Below, piece by piece: positions 12,134 to 24,566 of a stretch of DNA of 64,000 nucleotides. This DNA comes from Irpex lacteus (Eukaryota; Basidiomycota; Agaricomycetes; Polyporales; Irpicaceae), in contig MQVO02000016.1 in NCBI GenBank assembly GCA_001986395.2, positions 124,001-188,000 of the forward strand, read 5' to 3'. Under the pieces are notes generated by a model. It was not told the origin of the DNA, did not search any database, and worked only from the letters and a program-made list of their open reading frames with translations. The position numbers were made by a program, and so were the translations under genes. The stretch's first letter is position 1, and each line of letters begins with the position of its first letter.

Positions 12134-12644
12134 ACGGCTGTCAGCGCGGGATGGTGTCGCTATTTATTCATTTACATAGGATCATACCTGTATTCTAATT
12201 TTAATCACCCAGCTTGCATAGAGCCACATACAATCTATTACCCTGTCACAATTACCCACCGCTATGTTTTTCCGCACCAACACTATTAATATTCTCTGCC
12301 CTGTTAATTTTAGGTAGTGATCGAGGGTAGCCAATGGTTTTTCGATTTCGATCAGTTCTCATGACGCCTGTGATAACAGTGCTCTGACCTGCATGTTCCC
12401 ATCTCGAGCTGTCTGAGCTGCCCTGGCCGTACTTACCCTTCTCTTCTCCTTACTACCACCTGGCTGGTCCATTCGCATTCGACGGTCTCTAGCACGTCAC
12501 TAACTGCTGTCTTTTCTGGTCGCCGAGTCGAGCAATTTACTTGAAAATCACCACGTCTGAACATTCGCCGACATAAATCTTGGCACCGCCATCACTCGCA
12601 TCCCTTGACATTGCGGGCACGGAGATATCTCACTTGCGGGCACG
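12134..12644. other. Intergenic, no gene recognised
   Basis: 511 bp between TLG2 and the MscS-type gene, both plus strand. Presumably TLG2 3' UTR and the promoter of the channel gene. CT-rich runs near 12430-12500 resemble fungal initiation regions. Confidence 0.4.
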
Positions 12645-15600
12645 ATGCCGTACGCTCAAGAAGACAACGAGAAACAGGCTGGTCGACGGTCTCGCTCTCC
12701 ATCCGCCCACTCTGACTCGCCACTGAACAAGCCACCGTCGCCACCAGACTCAATGTCGTCTTATCCACCCATGCCTCAACCTGTGGACTTGAACCCTTCA
12801 ATGTCGGGCGGCAGGAGGAGACATGTCCGTATGCAGGACCCAGAAAACCACCCGAGGCATTTACCACCTGGATATGATCAGGAGAGGGCACAAACGATGC
12901 CTCTGCCAGGTGCAAATCCTCCGTTTCATCATGAGGGAAGTAGGAGTGGGAGCTGGGATTTGCTGGCTGGGATCAGGAAATGGGAGCATTCGTACGAAGA
13001 GTTTGACTCTAGAAACGCGAGCGCGACCCATTTGCAGTTCGCGCAAGGAGATTTACCTCAGAATAAGGCGAGTATATCGCTTCTATGCCATCTACGGGCC
13101 GAAGCTCGGTCAATGCTAATGTCGTATTCGTTGCCGCAGTTCGTCAAGTTCTACAACTATTTGTTGAACGTGTCTATCATAACAAGATGGTTCCTGTTCA
13201 TCGTTCCCCTCATGGCCATTATCTGGATACCTGGTATATTGGGTCTCACTACCGCTCCTAAGGCAACTATCTGGGGAGTAAAGCTGCTTTGGTGGAGTAT
13301 CTGGCTTAGTATTCTGTGGGGTGGTAAGTTGTGAAGCGTATCTGTAAAGCGTAATGCTGATCGCTGCTACTCGTTCAAGGATGGTGGGGAGCACTGGCAG
13401 TATCGTGCGTTTTCAATACGACACATCATTCTCGACCTAACAATAAAACCTCGCAGTATGATATTTCCGCGTGTAGCACGCGTCACAGTTGGTCTTGTGG
13501 CAGTGGGCGCAAGACGATATATCGACTGGCTCGAAGCTCTCCACCGATACGTTGCACTGGCCGTCTGGACACTCGCCGTATGGATAACCTTCCAACCTTT
13601 GATCCTAACTCGGCAGGAGAACGATGCGACAGATAGGGATAAGAGCGTGGTCAGCCTTCTCGCGAAGCTGTTCTTTGCCTTCTACATCTGTGCGCTCGTC
13701 CTGCTAGGTGAGAAGTTTGCGATTCAATGGATCGCTGGGAAGTTCCATGAGAGATCTTACGCCGGTACGTCTTCTTCCCCTATCATATGTCGTCAGTCGT
13801 CTCATGCTTCTATAGAGAGAATCGCGGATCAGCGATTTGCGGTTGCAGTTCTTTCGACGCTGTACAGGCATTCCACGGATATCCCTGGACGTTCAGATAC
13901 TCTGAAGGATGGGCCCGCCGAACACAAGCGCATGTCTGTTGACCCGAAGAAGTTCTTCAAGAAGGCTCTCAAGGGTGTGCGAGAGGTAGCCACGACTACG
14001 ACCACAGCACTCGGCACTGTAGCGTCCGAAATCGCAGGTAGCTCGGTGTTGCAGCCTAACTCTCCTCAAGCCAAGGTTCAAACTGCACTGGAGTCGGCGA
14101 ACAAGTCGCGATTGGTATGTTTCGTTAACACTCCCAAGTCTCCCCGTATCACTTATTGATATGTCTTTGTTGACAGCTCGCGCGCCGCCTGTATTACTCA
14201 TTCGCCAAGCCCAATGCTGAATACATCACGGTTCACGATATTGCACGCTTCTTTCCGACCATGGAGGATGCGGACAGGGCGTATAGCATCTTTGACAGAG
14301 ACTCAAATGGCGACGTCACACGAGATGAGATTGAACTGGCATGCATGTAGGTTCCTTTGAATCGCTCAGAGGAGGTTATGTCTAAATAGCGTTTACAGGG
14401 AGTTCCATCGTGAACAGCTCTCTCTTGAACACTCAATGCAGGATCTTGACAGCGCTGTAGGACGGCTCGACAACATCCTAATGAGTGTTTACGTCGTCGT
14501 GGCCATTCTGATCATCGCGGTAGCTCTCGTAAGTATCCTTCCTTCTGTGAAGACGCACAAAGGCCGATTCGTATGTATAGGAAGCACAATTGGTCACTCT
14601 TATCACTGGCGCAGGCAGCTTCTTCCTCGGTGAGTGACTCTGCGAACGTAAAGTTTTTATAGTATTTGCTCACGTGTAACACAGGACTGAGTTGGCTCAT
14701 TGGTGGGGCCCTAGCAGAAGTCCTCACCTCTATCATTTTCCTGTTCGTCAAACACCCTTACGACGTTGGTGATCGCATATGTGTCGACAAGGAGATATAC
14801 ACTGTCAAGGAGATCAGGCTATTGAGTACGATCTTGTTGGACTCTAATTCGTGCTATGTTCAGGCACCCAACGTTGGCATGAATGCGAAGGTAGGGATAA
14901 CAGTATGTCATGTACGACGGTTGCTAAGTTGAGTGTACAGAATATCGAGAATATGCGACGCAGTCCCCAAGTGAGCGCCCCAACCCATCTCTCATTTATC
15001 TTGTATCTAACATATTTCTAAGATGTCTGAGCCTTTCACTTTTGATGTGGTGCGTCTTTAAAGTAGTCTCAAGGATTGGCATCGTCTAATATACTTCCCG
15101 CAGGCTTATTCTACCACCTTCGAGCAGATCGAGAGACTCCGTGAACTCATGGTTTCTTTCCTGAACTCTGAGCGGCGCGAGTTCCTGCCGCAGTTTGACG
15201 TTCTGGTAGTCGGTGCGCTCTTCAAGAATTTGACCGACGTGGAATCCCCAATAATATTCATCGTGCAGATATACCTGACCAAAGCAAAATGATCCTCAAG
15301 GCAGACATCAAATACAAGAGTAATTGGCAGCAGGGCGCGTTGAAATGTAAGAACATTCACAGCGCATCGACTATATTATGAGACTCACTGAGACTGTAGC
15401 AAAACGCCGTAACAAATGGATTTGTGCACTGAAGCTATCCTTAGCCAAAGTAAAAATCTTTGGTCCTGGAGGAGACCCTGACGCCAAAGCTGGACCAACA
15501 CCGTACACTCTTGTTCCTTACGAACCAGAGCCTAGGGAACCTCACCGACAGGAAACCTCTGGCACACTCACCGAACCTCGGATACCGGAAGCATGGACGT

Positions 15601-15954
15601 TCTCCGATCATAATGCTGTCATGTGTACGTGGTTTGTCGATCTGCGAACTTGAATGTTGTACTCACCCTTTTATAATAGTCGATGCTTCTCAAGACGTGT
15701 TTGGAGAGGCCGAAGAGGTAAGTCTTATAGTCCATGTTGTCATACCCCTATCTCAATCCTCCCTACAGTTGGCCATGCAAGCTCCGCGGCGCGGCGCCTC
15801 GAATAACAGCAGCACCACAAATCTCCGTCAACGACCTCCACCAATGACGATGCCGTCAACCTCAACATTACCGTCACCAATAAGACAAGACGGCTCAGTA
15901 GAAGAGATCGAATTGCATACCCCTCGCGGCAGGGACACTTTCGCCGATCCATAA
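12645..15954 (+). CDS. MscS-family mechanosensitive ion channel with EF-hand
   Basis: Fungal Msy1/Msy2-type channel, expected in the ER or cortical ER membrane and involved in the hypo-osmotic calcium response. Starts MPYAQEDNEKQAGRR with a long disordered Ser/Pro region; membrane segments follow (FLFIVPLMAIIWIPGILGL, WWSIWLSILWGG, LHRYVALAVWTLAVWITF, LLAKLFFAFYICALVLLG). An EF-hand lies near 14.28 kb (IFDRDSNGDVTRDEIE, with D-x-D-x-N-x-D ligands). The pore-lining and MscS beta region are ILMSVYVVVAILIIAVAL, LSWLIGGALAEVLTSIIFLF, KHPYDVGDRICVD and LLDSNSCYVQAPN. After a GT(GCGC) intron at about 15.21 kb come DIPDQSKMILKADIKYKSNW and RRNKWICALKLSLAKVKIFG. The C-terminal tail is disordered. About ten introns, all rejoining in frame. 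Confidence 0.92.
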
Positions 15955-16504
15955 TCTCACCATCCAAAAGTCGCGGACAATATACGTACTACCATCTCAT
16001 ACTGATTTATTACTTACAATTATCTACGTATCAATCTTCTTGTCAGGTAGATGTTGCTGTACCTGCCGGTGAAATACAGGTTTATTCACTTCGACAGCAG
16101 ACGCCCACTTATGGGTGGTAATCTTCAAGCGCTGAACTCAAGTGGCCACTTGCGAGTAAAAACCCAGACGACACCATCGCTGCCTCATCTTCACAATTTT
16201 TCCTACGACACGACAACGCTTCTAGCTAGCGGTCCAGCTACTCAAGCCTATGCGGCCCCTACCGATGTGTGACAGTCTGTCGCGATATGTCACATCTCTG
16301 CGTGACCGTGACCGCATAGGCCGACGCGGATGCCGCGGCTTTTCAGCAGTGCCTGTCCACAAGTTATCGCGGCTAAACAAATGTAAACTTACGCTGCTCA
16401 TCATTTTCTTCTAGGAGCTCCCAGCCACGAGCTGGCTGCGAGTGTGCCAGTACGTAGAAGCCAGGCGAGTGCCTTCAAGCTTGTCTCGTCTAGAGCTTGG
16501 CATA
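15955..16504. other. Intergenic, no gene recognised
   Basis: 550 bp between the channel gene and the first Kelch-MYND gene. It holds several short open frames without motifs. The second half must contain the promoter of the gene starting at 16505. Confidence 0.4.
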
Positions 16505-19123
16505 ATGCCGCGTCGCGCCCAGGTATGGGACACCTACTCACTGACATCCTGCTCGGGTATACTGATACACTGTTCACATTTGCCACGTCTCTTACAACTC
16601 TTGCCGTTGTAACAACGAAAGCGGGACCAATCGACGGAGCCTCCTAACCCGCTCGACATCCTCGACATTCTTTACAGCCCGGCCAATGTCTCGCGCCGCG
16701 AAAATGAACGAATGAAACGTCAACTTTCCGTAGCACAGAGTCTCTTCCCAGAACGAGATGGATCAGAGGGGCCGCAGGACCCTGACTATGATGCTCTGCC
16801 GACCCAAGATGGCACCGCCATGCGCGCTGAGCTCTCTGGCCTGAAGACGATCATGGCCCAGGGAAATCAACGGGAAATCGATGATTACGTGACCACTTTA
16901 TCTAGACATTTCGCGTCTCAGAAGGATGTGGGTCTCGGATTAAAATGTGCCATATTCAGGTTCAAAGGAGACACGCTATTTGAAACAGGGAAGTACCAAG
17001 ATGCTGTGGACATGTATGTACGGGGGATGAAAGAGATCATTGGTAAAGATGCTGTGTTGCCGTCTCCTGGATATTTGAACGAGAGGTATATGGCCTTGGG
17101 CGAGCACGCGTGGCGGTCGTTTTTTGACCTCATGGAGTGTGCCGAACGCATCTCTGCATGCTATGAGAAGCTGGAGAAACCAATCGAAGTGAGTGTATCT
17201 TTACTCGGCGCTGGACCCAATCCTATGACGTTCTCCTTTCTTTGTTGCAGCTGATCGATTGGGTCGAGGAGTGCATCATCATCTACACGAACCTACGATG
17301 GGCCAGAAAACCTAATGAACCAAGTAAGCGCGAAGCCCGAGGATAGATTCTCGTCGAAATAACTCACGTTGTATCCCACGTACGCAAAGGTTGGGTGATG
17401 TATCACATCAACTTCATCGAATGGTTCTCCGTAAGTAATTTATCTATCCGTCTCGATTTAACCGAAATTGAAAACGCCTATAGTTCCGGCTCAAAGCAGA
17501 AGAGCGAGTATCCAACCTGTTTCTCTCACTTGGCAATACCGCTTCCGCCTCATGGTCATCTCTTAGCGCATGGACCCACACCAGTCACTTCAAACACCCG
17601 AAGCTCAACGAACTAGCCAAGAATCTCAAGTGGAGAGAACTTACGCGCATATACCATCCGGATTTCAAACAGCTGCATAAGCTGGTTATTACTGAGCCCA
17701 CGTTGCAGGTACGTGGTGTTTGGAGGAAACTCAAGCAGCACGTCGCGGGTAGTGCTAGCTCCAGGCCTTGCGGCAGAAGCGCGCATTCTTCCTGGGTCTG
17801 GAATAACCATCTGTACGTCGCTGGAGGGCAGACTGAGAGAAAGTCGGAACTTCGGGACTGTTGGTATGCATGTTGTTTGTCCGCGTTGTATAGTGAGGCA
17901 ATACTGTGAATAGCCAGCTGATCTATGACGAGCAGGGCCTTCAACCTCTCTGATTTCACTTGGAAACAGCTCCCCGATATGCCATGGATACGAAGAGAGA
18001 CAGGTCTTGACGTGAGCCGCAATATGAGAGCTTGGCAGGACAAGGCGTACTGGTTTACGGGCTCACGTAAAGTGTGGGTATTGGACCTGCGCACCGAGAC
18101 GTGGAACTCGCTTCAAACGAAGTTCGATGGCAGATGGCCTTACAGGGAAGACGTCCTCAAGAAATACGGCTCTGCTACTCTTGATGGGAAACTGTACATC
18201 TTCGGCGGCGACGACGAGATCACGAATTTGGGATGCAACATCTTCATGGCGCTCGACTTGAAGACCTTGGTCTGGGAGCATCTCAGTGGAACTTCCTCCA
18301 TTTCTCCCTCTGCATTCGCGCCGAATTTGCGTATCTTTACCTCCATGTTTGCCGTCCCGGAGCAAAAGAAAATATACATCGTAGGTGGAAACGCGAGCCG
18401 TAATATCGCATTCCAGCGTCACAAATCAGGGGGTTCTGACATTGACTACACGTATAACGACATGTGGTCGTTCGACGTCCCTACGAAGACATGGTGCCGC
18501 GAACGGCGACGAGGAAACTTCCCGCCTCCACGCACGGAGATGGCTGCCGTGTATAACCCACAAATGGGACGTGCTATTATGTACGGTGGATACAGCCAGG
18601 AGCTGATGTCTGCGGGAACCTATATCACGTTCTTCGGGGACGCATATACGTTCGATCCTAAAACAAAGATTTGGCAGTTGGTGGTGGCAATGGGTATACC
18701 GTCATATCGAGCGCTCCCGATGATGGCTTCAGATCCAGATACGGGGAGGATATATATGTCAGGAGGTGAGATACCCAGGAGTGTTCAGACAGGGTTGGAT
18801 TTTCTTCTGACCGGCAGCGTTGCATAGGATACACGGATACTCAATATGTGCCGATTAAAACAGAGCTGACTCGCTGCTTTTCGGACGTCTGGCAGCTAAA
18901 GCTTGACATGGCGGGTGGCGACATGACCCAGAAGGATTTGGATATAGATTGGCGGACAGAGAGTATCGGACCATGGAAGCGGTGCTATTCTTGCGCAAAT
19001 GTTGGTACAGAATTCAAAAAGTGTGGAGGGAGTTGTGGTGGGAAGTGGTTTTTCTGCTCGAACGAGTGTCTACGTAGCGGATGGAAACAACATAAGGAGT
19101 CGGAAGGATGCAGGAAGATATGA
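16505..19123 (+). CDS. Kelch-repeat/MYND zinc finger protein, tandem copy 1
   Basis: Start at 16505: an 18-nt first exon (MPRRAQ) joins in phase at 16622 to RDQSTEPPNPLDILDILYSP, matching copy 2 (MPRRSE). The N-terminal part contains a TPR-like pair of helices (FKGDTLFETGKYQDAVDMY) and FDLMECAERISACYEK. The middle holds Kelch-type blades: SSWVWNNHLYVAGG, DKAYWFTGSRKVWVLDLRT, GKLYIFGGDDE, KKIYIVGGNAS, RAIMYGGYSQ, GRIYMSGG. The last exon is a MYND-type zinc finger (RCYSCANVG, CGGSCGGKWFFCSNEC, W-x-x-H) with x3 rather than x2 in the second Cys pair and a longer spacing before the final Cys. Kelch propellers and MYND fingers usually bind proteins; substrate and function are unknown. The stop codon abuts a 271-bp repeat. 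Confidence 0.86.
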
Positions 19124-19393
19124 TTCCCGCTACCAGCTTGCTGGTGTAGCGGGTCTTTGGGTCTGGGGTTGAGTTGTGTGCACACTTGTGTGTTGCACGT
19201 GCCGCACGTGACTATAGTAAGCATGAATGACATACCGAGGTTCCTGCGCACAAAGCTGCTGGCCGGAGCGCCGGAGGCGCGAAGGCCTGCAGCGATGTGC
19301 GCCGGCGGTGCTCACTGCTCATTACTTGGCAGAGGTTTTATCGAATACAGCGTTGGTAGCGGGTTTAGCTGCGAACGCAGCGTTAGTGGATTA
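19123..19393 (+). repeat. 270-bp modular repeat, copy A
   Basis: Near-identical to copies at 34233 and 34508. It begins ATTCCCGCTACCAGCTTGCT and ends AGTGGATTA. The left arm (about 190 bp) opens with a hairpin (CCCGCTACCAGC / GCTGGTGTAGCGGG) and carries CACGTGCCGCACGTG. The right arm (about 40 bp, starting TTGGTAGCGGGT) has a GCTGCG-AA-CGCAGC hairpin. The core between the arms resembles copy B. The first base of the repeat is the last base of the TGA of Kelch-MYND copy 1, and the repeat sits between the two tandem genes. There is no convincing ORF, poly-A tail or clear target duplication; class unknown. Confidence 0.88.
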
Positions 19394-19669
19394 TGCTGTA
19401 ATTAATCCATAGACAATCTAGTTGTGTATCTGGGACAGGCGCGTATGTCACAGAGCGTGACTCTAATAGCTGTGACACTTCTAAATCTTGACTAAAATTA
19501 ATTAGCCGACGTACGGCCTGTGGCAGACTTTCCACCACGCTCATTCGCAAAGGTCCTGAATGAAAATGAGTTGGTTGTTTCTTGCTCGATTACCACGTAC
19601 ACGCTCTAGGACTGCCCATCATCCAGAGGAATTCTTCCGCAGAAAAGTGTCAAAGCTACCTCAAGCATC

Positions 19670-22255
19670 ATGCCTCGTCGGTCTGAGGTAAGTAAGAGGA
19701 GTCCGGTGTTTGAATCTTCTTTGCAAGATCGTGAGACGCTAATTAAACGTATCTATGCTCAAGGCACCACCTACCCCTGAAGAGCTCCTTCGTATCCTTC
19801 ATAGTGGCACGAACGTTTCACGTCAGGAAAATGAACGAATGAAGCGGCAGCTTCGAGCACTCTCAGCCGCCTGGATCAATAGGACGAACGTAGACGATGA
19901 CATACCACCTGGTATCTCGCCTGACCTGCCGGTTATGGAGGCAAGTGCGATGCGCCTTGAACTGGCTGGACTACGCATGCTTGCGGGAAAACCGCAAAGC
20001 GAGACTGACGCGTACATCAATGTCATGATGGAGAGTGACCCCAGTATCGGGCTTGGACTAAGATGTGCGATTTATAAGGATCGTGGACACCAACATTTCA
20101 AGGATGGCAAGTATCTGGAAGCTGTAGATATGTACAAGGAGGGTATGCGCCAAATTTTAGGCAAAGATACCGTCTTGCCGTCTACAGAATACTTAAACAA
20201 GAAGTACATGGATCTTAAGGAGGGGGACTGGAGGCTATATATTGACCTCATGGAGTGTTGTGAGCGCATTTCTGCATGCTACGAACGTATGAATAAACCA
20301 GTGGAGGTCGGTGTTTTGGTGTTTTGCTTTTACTCTTTCATTCCTAATCGCTTCAATCCATACAGTTCGTCGACTGGGTTGAGGAGATCGGCATGATTTA
20401 CACTTGCATACGGTTGGCGCGAAAGCCAGACGAGCCCAGTAAGTAGCACCCGCGCATGATCCTATTCCTTGATTGAAACGCGACTAAACCTATACACAGG
20501 TTGGATCTCCTATCACATCAACTTTGTTGAATGGTTCTCCGTACGTCACTTTATCTCTCGAATTTATCTCGAATGACATGTCTTACGATCCGCTCCCACT
20601 AAACTCTGTTTTCTCTGACAGTTTCGTGTTATAGCAGACGAACGCGCGGCCACCGTCTTTCGTTTGCTCGGTAACACCTCCACTGCCTCTTGGTTTTCCC
20701 GTGCTGCCTTCAAGAATACGAATCACTTTCAGCATCCCTCTCTCACTGCGATGAGGGACGACCTCCAATGGATGGATCTTGCGCAAATATACCACCCCAA
20801 CTTCCGACAGCTGCACACCCTTCAGATCACCCAGCCTGACATGCAGGTACGCGGAGTCTGGAAAAAGATCAAACCTGTCGCGTCCACTAGCAGTGCTTCG
20901 AAACCCTGTGGAAGGTCCAAACACTCAGCTTGGATATGGAATAATAGGCTGTATGTCGCGGGGGGAGTCACTGAAGTAGGTTCGGATATCCGGGATATCT
21001 GGTATGCCTGTCCGTGATGATGTCTGGGGCATCTGTTACTGACTGACCAAACGCTACCTAGGTCGTTTGATCTTACCGAACGAACTTGGAAGCAGCTACC
21101 TGCCATGCCTAATGTCGCGGTGGAGGTCAACTTCAAATGCAGTCGCAACATGAGTATCTGGGAGGATAAAGCATACTGGTTCACTGGCTCGCGTACCGTA
21201 TGGTCATTTGACTTACGTGCCGAAAAGTGGAGCTCTCTGCAGACCAAATTCAAAGGCAGATGGCCTTACAAAACGCAGAACTTGACGCAATACGGGTCCG
21301 TGACCGTTGATGGCAGGCTATACATTTTTGGCGGTGAAGATGAGGTAACCTGTCTCGGCTGCAACATCTTCATGGCACTAGATCTGCGCACCTTGGAATG
21401 GGAGCACCTCAGCGGGACTTCGTCGAATACCCCTCAAATATACAAACCAAACCTTCGTACATTCCCATCCGTATTTTCTATCCCTAAGGAGAAGAAGATA
21501 TACGTCATTGGCGGAAACGCAGGGCGTTCATGGGCGAAGCGATTCCCGGGAAAACCCCATGGATCTGAGTGGGATCATACATATGACGACTTTTGGTCGT
21601 TCGACATCCCCACCAAGAAATGGCATAGAGAGCGACGAAGGGGAAACTTCCCTCCTCCTCGAACCCAGATGACTGCTACTTATAACTCGAACATGGAGCG
21701 TGCCGTGGTATATGGTGGATATAACCAGGAAATGATGTCGGCAGGCTACGCGGAGTTCGCCCTCTTTGGAGACGCGTATCTGTTCAACCCCGAGACGAAG
21801 CTCTGGCAATTGGTCATCGCGCTCGGCTTTCCGTCGTATCGGGGGTCCGCCACCATGGTTTCTGACCCAGATACTGGGAAGGTCTATATGTTCGGAGGTG
21901 AGTCTTCCGTGAGTAGTTACTCGTGCTGCTTATGTTCTCATGACCACGCCGCATACCAGGGTATACCGACACTGCTTATGTTCCCATCAAGACCGCGGCC
22001 ACACGCTGCTTCTCCGACGTCTGGCAACTTAAGGTCGACATGAAGGGTGGGGACATGTCTGAGGAAGATCTACAGATAGACTGGCGCACGGAAAGTGTCG
22101 GTCCGTGGAAGAGATGCTACTCCTGTGCGAACGTCGGCACGGACTATAAGAAGTGCGGCGGAACTTGTGGAGGAAAGTGGTATTTCTGCTCGACCGAATG
22201 TTTGCGCAATGGATGGCCACAACATAAGGCGTCGGAGGGATGCAAGAAGAAGTAA
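19670..22255 (+). CDS. Kelch-repeat/MYND zinc finger protein, tandem copy 2
   Basis: Paralogue of the upstream gene with the same exon plan: an 18-nt first exon (MPRRSE) at 19670-19687, an intron, then APPTPEELLRILHSGTNVSR from 19764. TPR-like segment DRGHQHFKDGKYLEAVDMY; about 59% identical to copy 1 by my count over 80 residues there. Kelch blades: SAWIWNNRLYVAGG, DKAYWFTGSRTVWSFDLRA, GRLYIFGGEDE, KKIYVIGGNAG, RAVVYGGYNQ, GKVYMFGG. The MYND finger closes the protein (RCYSCANVG, CGGTCGGKWYFCSTEC, PQH). The shared intron positions and order show tandem duplication; the divergence suggests it is not recent. Copy 2 has no 270-bp repeat downstream. Function unknown. Confidence 0.86.
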
Positions 22256-22855
22256 TGTTGATTATGCATCTGTATGATACTCATGTACAACGTTCAGTGC
22301 CACAACCTACTGTACCAATCTATCTCTGCGATGTACTCCGTCTGCGCGATGGTAGTGAGAACATCCTCGAATATCAGAGTCGTCCGGAGTGCTGGTCTCC
22401 GAAGCTCGCCCAATTACACGCGTCTAGTGATACGACTCCTTGGTTCGGGGCGTCGGCATCGTCGCGGGAGGGTTCAGTTAACTTCAGCGATCAAACACGG
22501 TCCCAAGGTCTAAAATTAGACCATAGTGTAATACCGGTACGTACCGTCACCATCACACTGGAGCAAGACCGAACTCTGGCGTAGTGCACTCAGTCCCACG
22601 AGCATCGGAGTGCACTAGAAGCTGTGTTGTGTAGATGAGGACACTTGGTTGAGTTTGTGTGCTCATGTTTTGAGAGGATCTCACTAATCATGCTGAGTGG
22701 ACTAGCAACGCAAATTCTATTGTTATCAAGAAAATACAAGCACTCAGTATAGGAAAATCGCAATCTGCGCAACCCCAGAACAAGCACACTTCGTCAAAAC
22801 CATGTAGTCAATGGATCCAAAAATAAAAGAAGATTGGCCGACCGATGCCCATCAT
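22256..22855. other. Convergent intergenic region with a stem-loop
   Basis: 600 bp between Kelch-MYND copy 2 (plus) and the minus-strand peroxidase, both ending here. A 10-bp perfect inverted repeat (TAGTGCACTC / GAGTGCACTA, 22582-22617, 16-nt loop) and a smaller one (GTCTAA-AA-TTAGAC near 22510) are present. No gene recognised. Confidence 0.5.

Positions 22856-24566
<1,711 letters not shown>

Noticed and set aside
19157..19412. Open frames inside the 270-bp repeat, on both strands
   Set aside because: They exist in all copies only because the arms are conserved; they change or stop at the variable core and have no motif.
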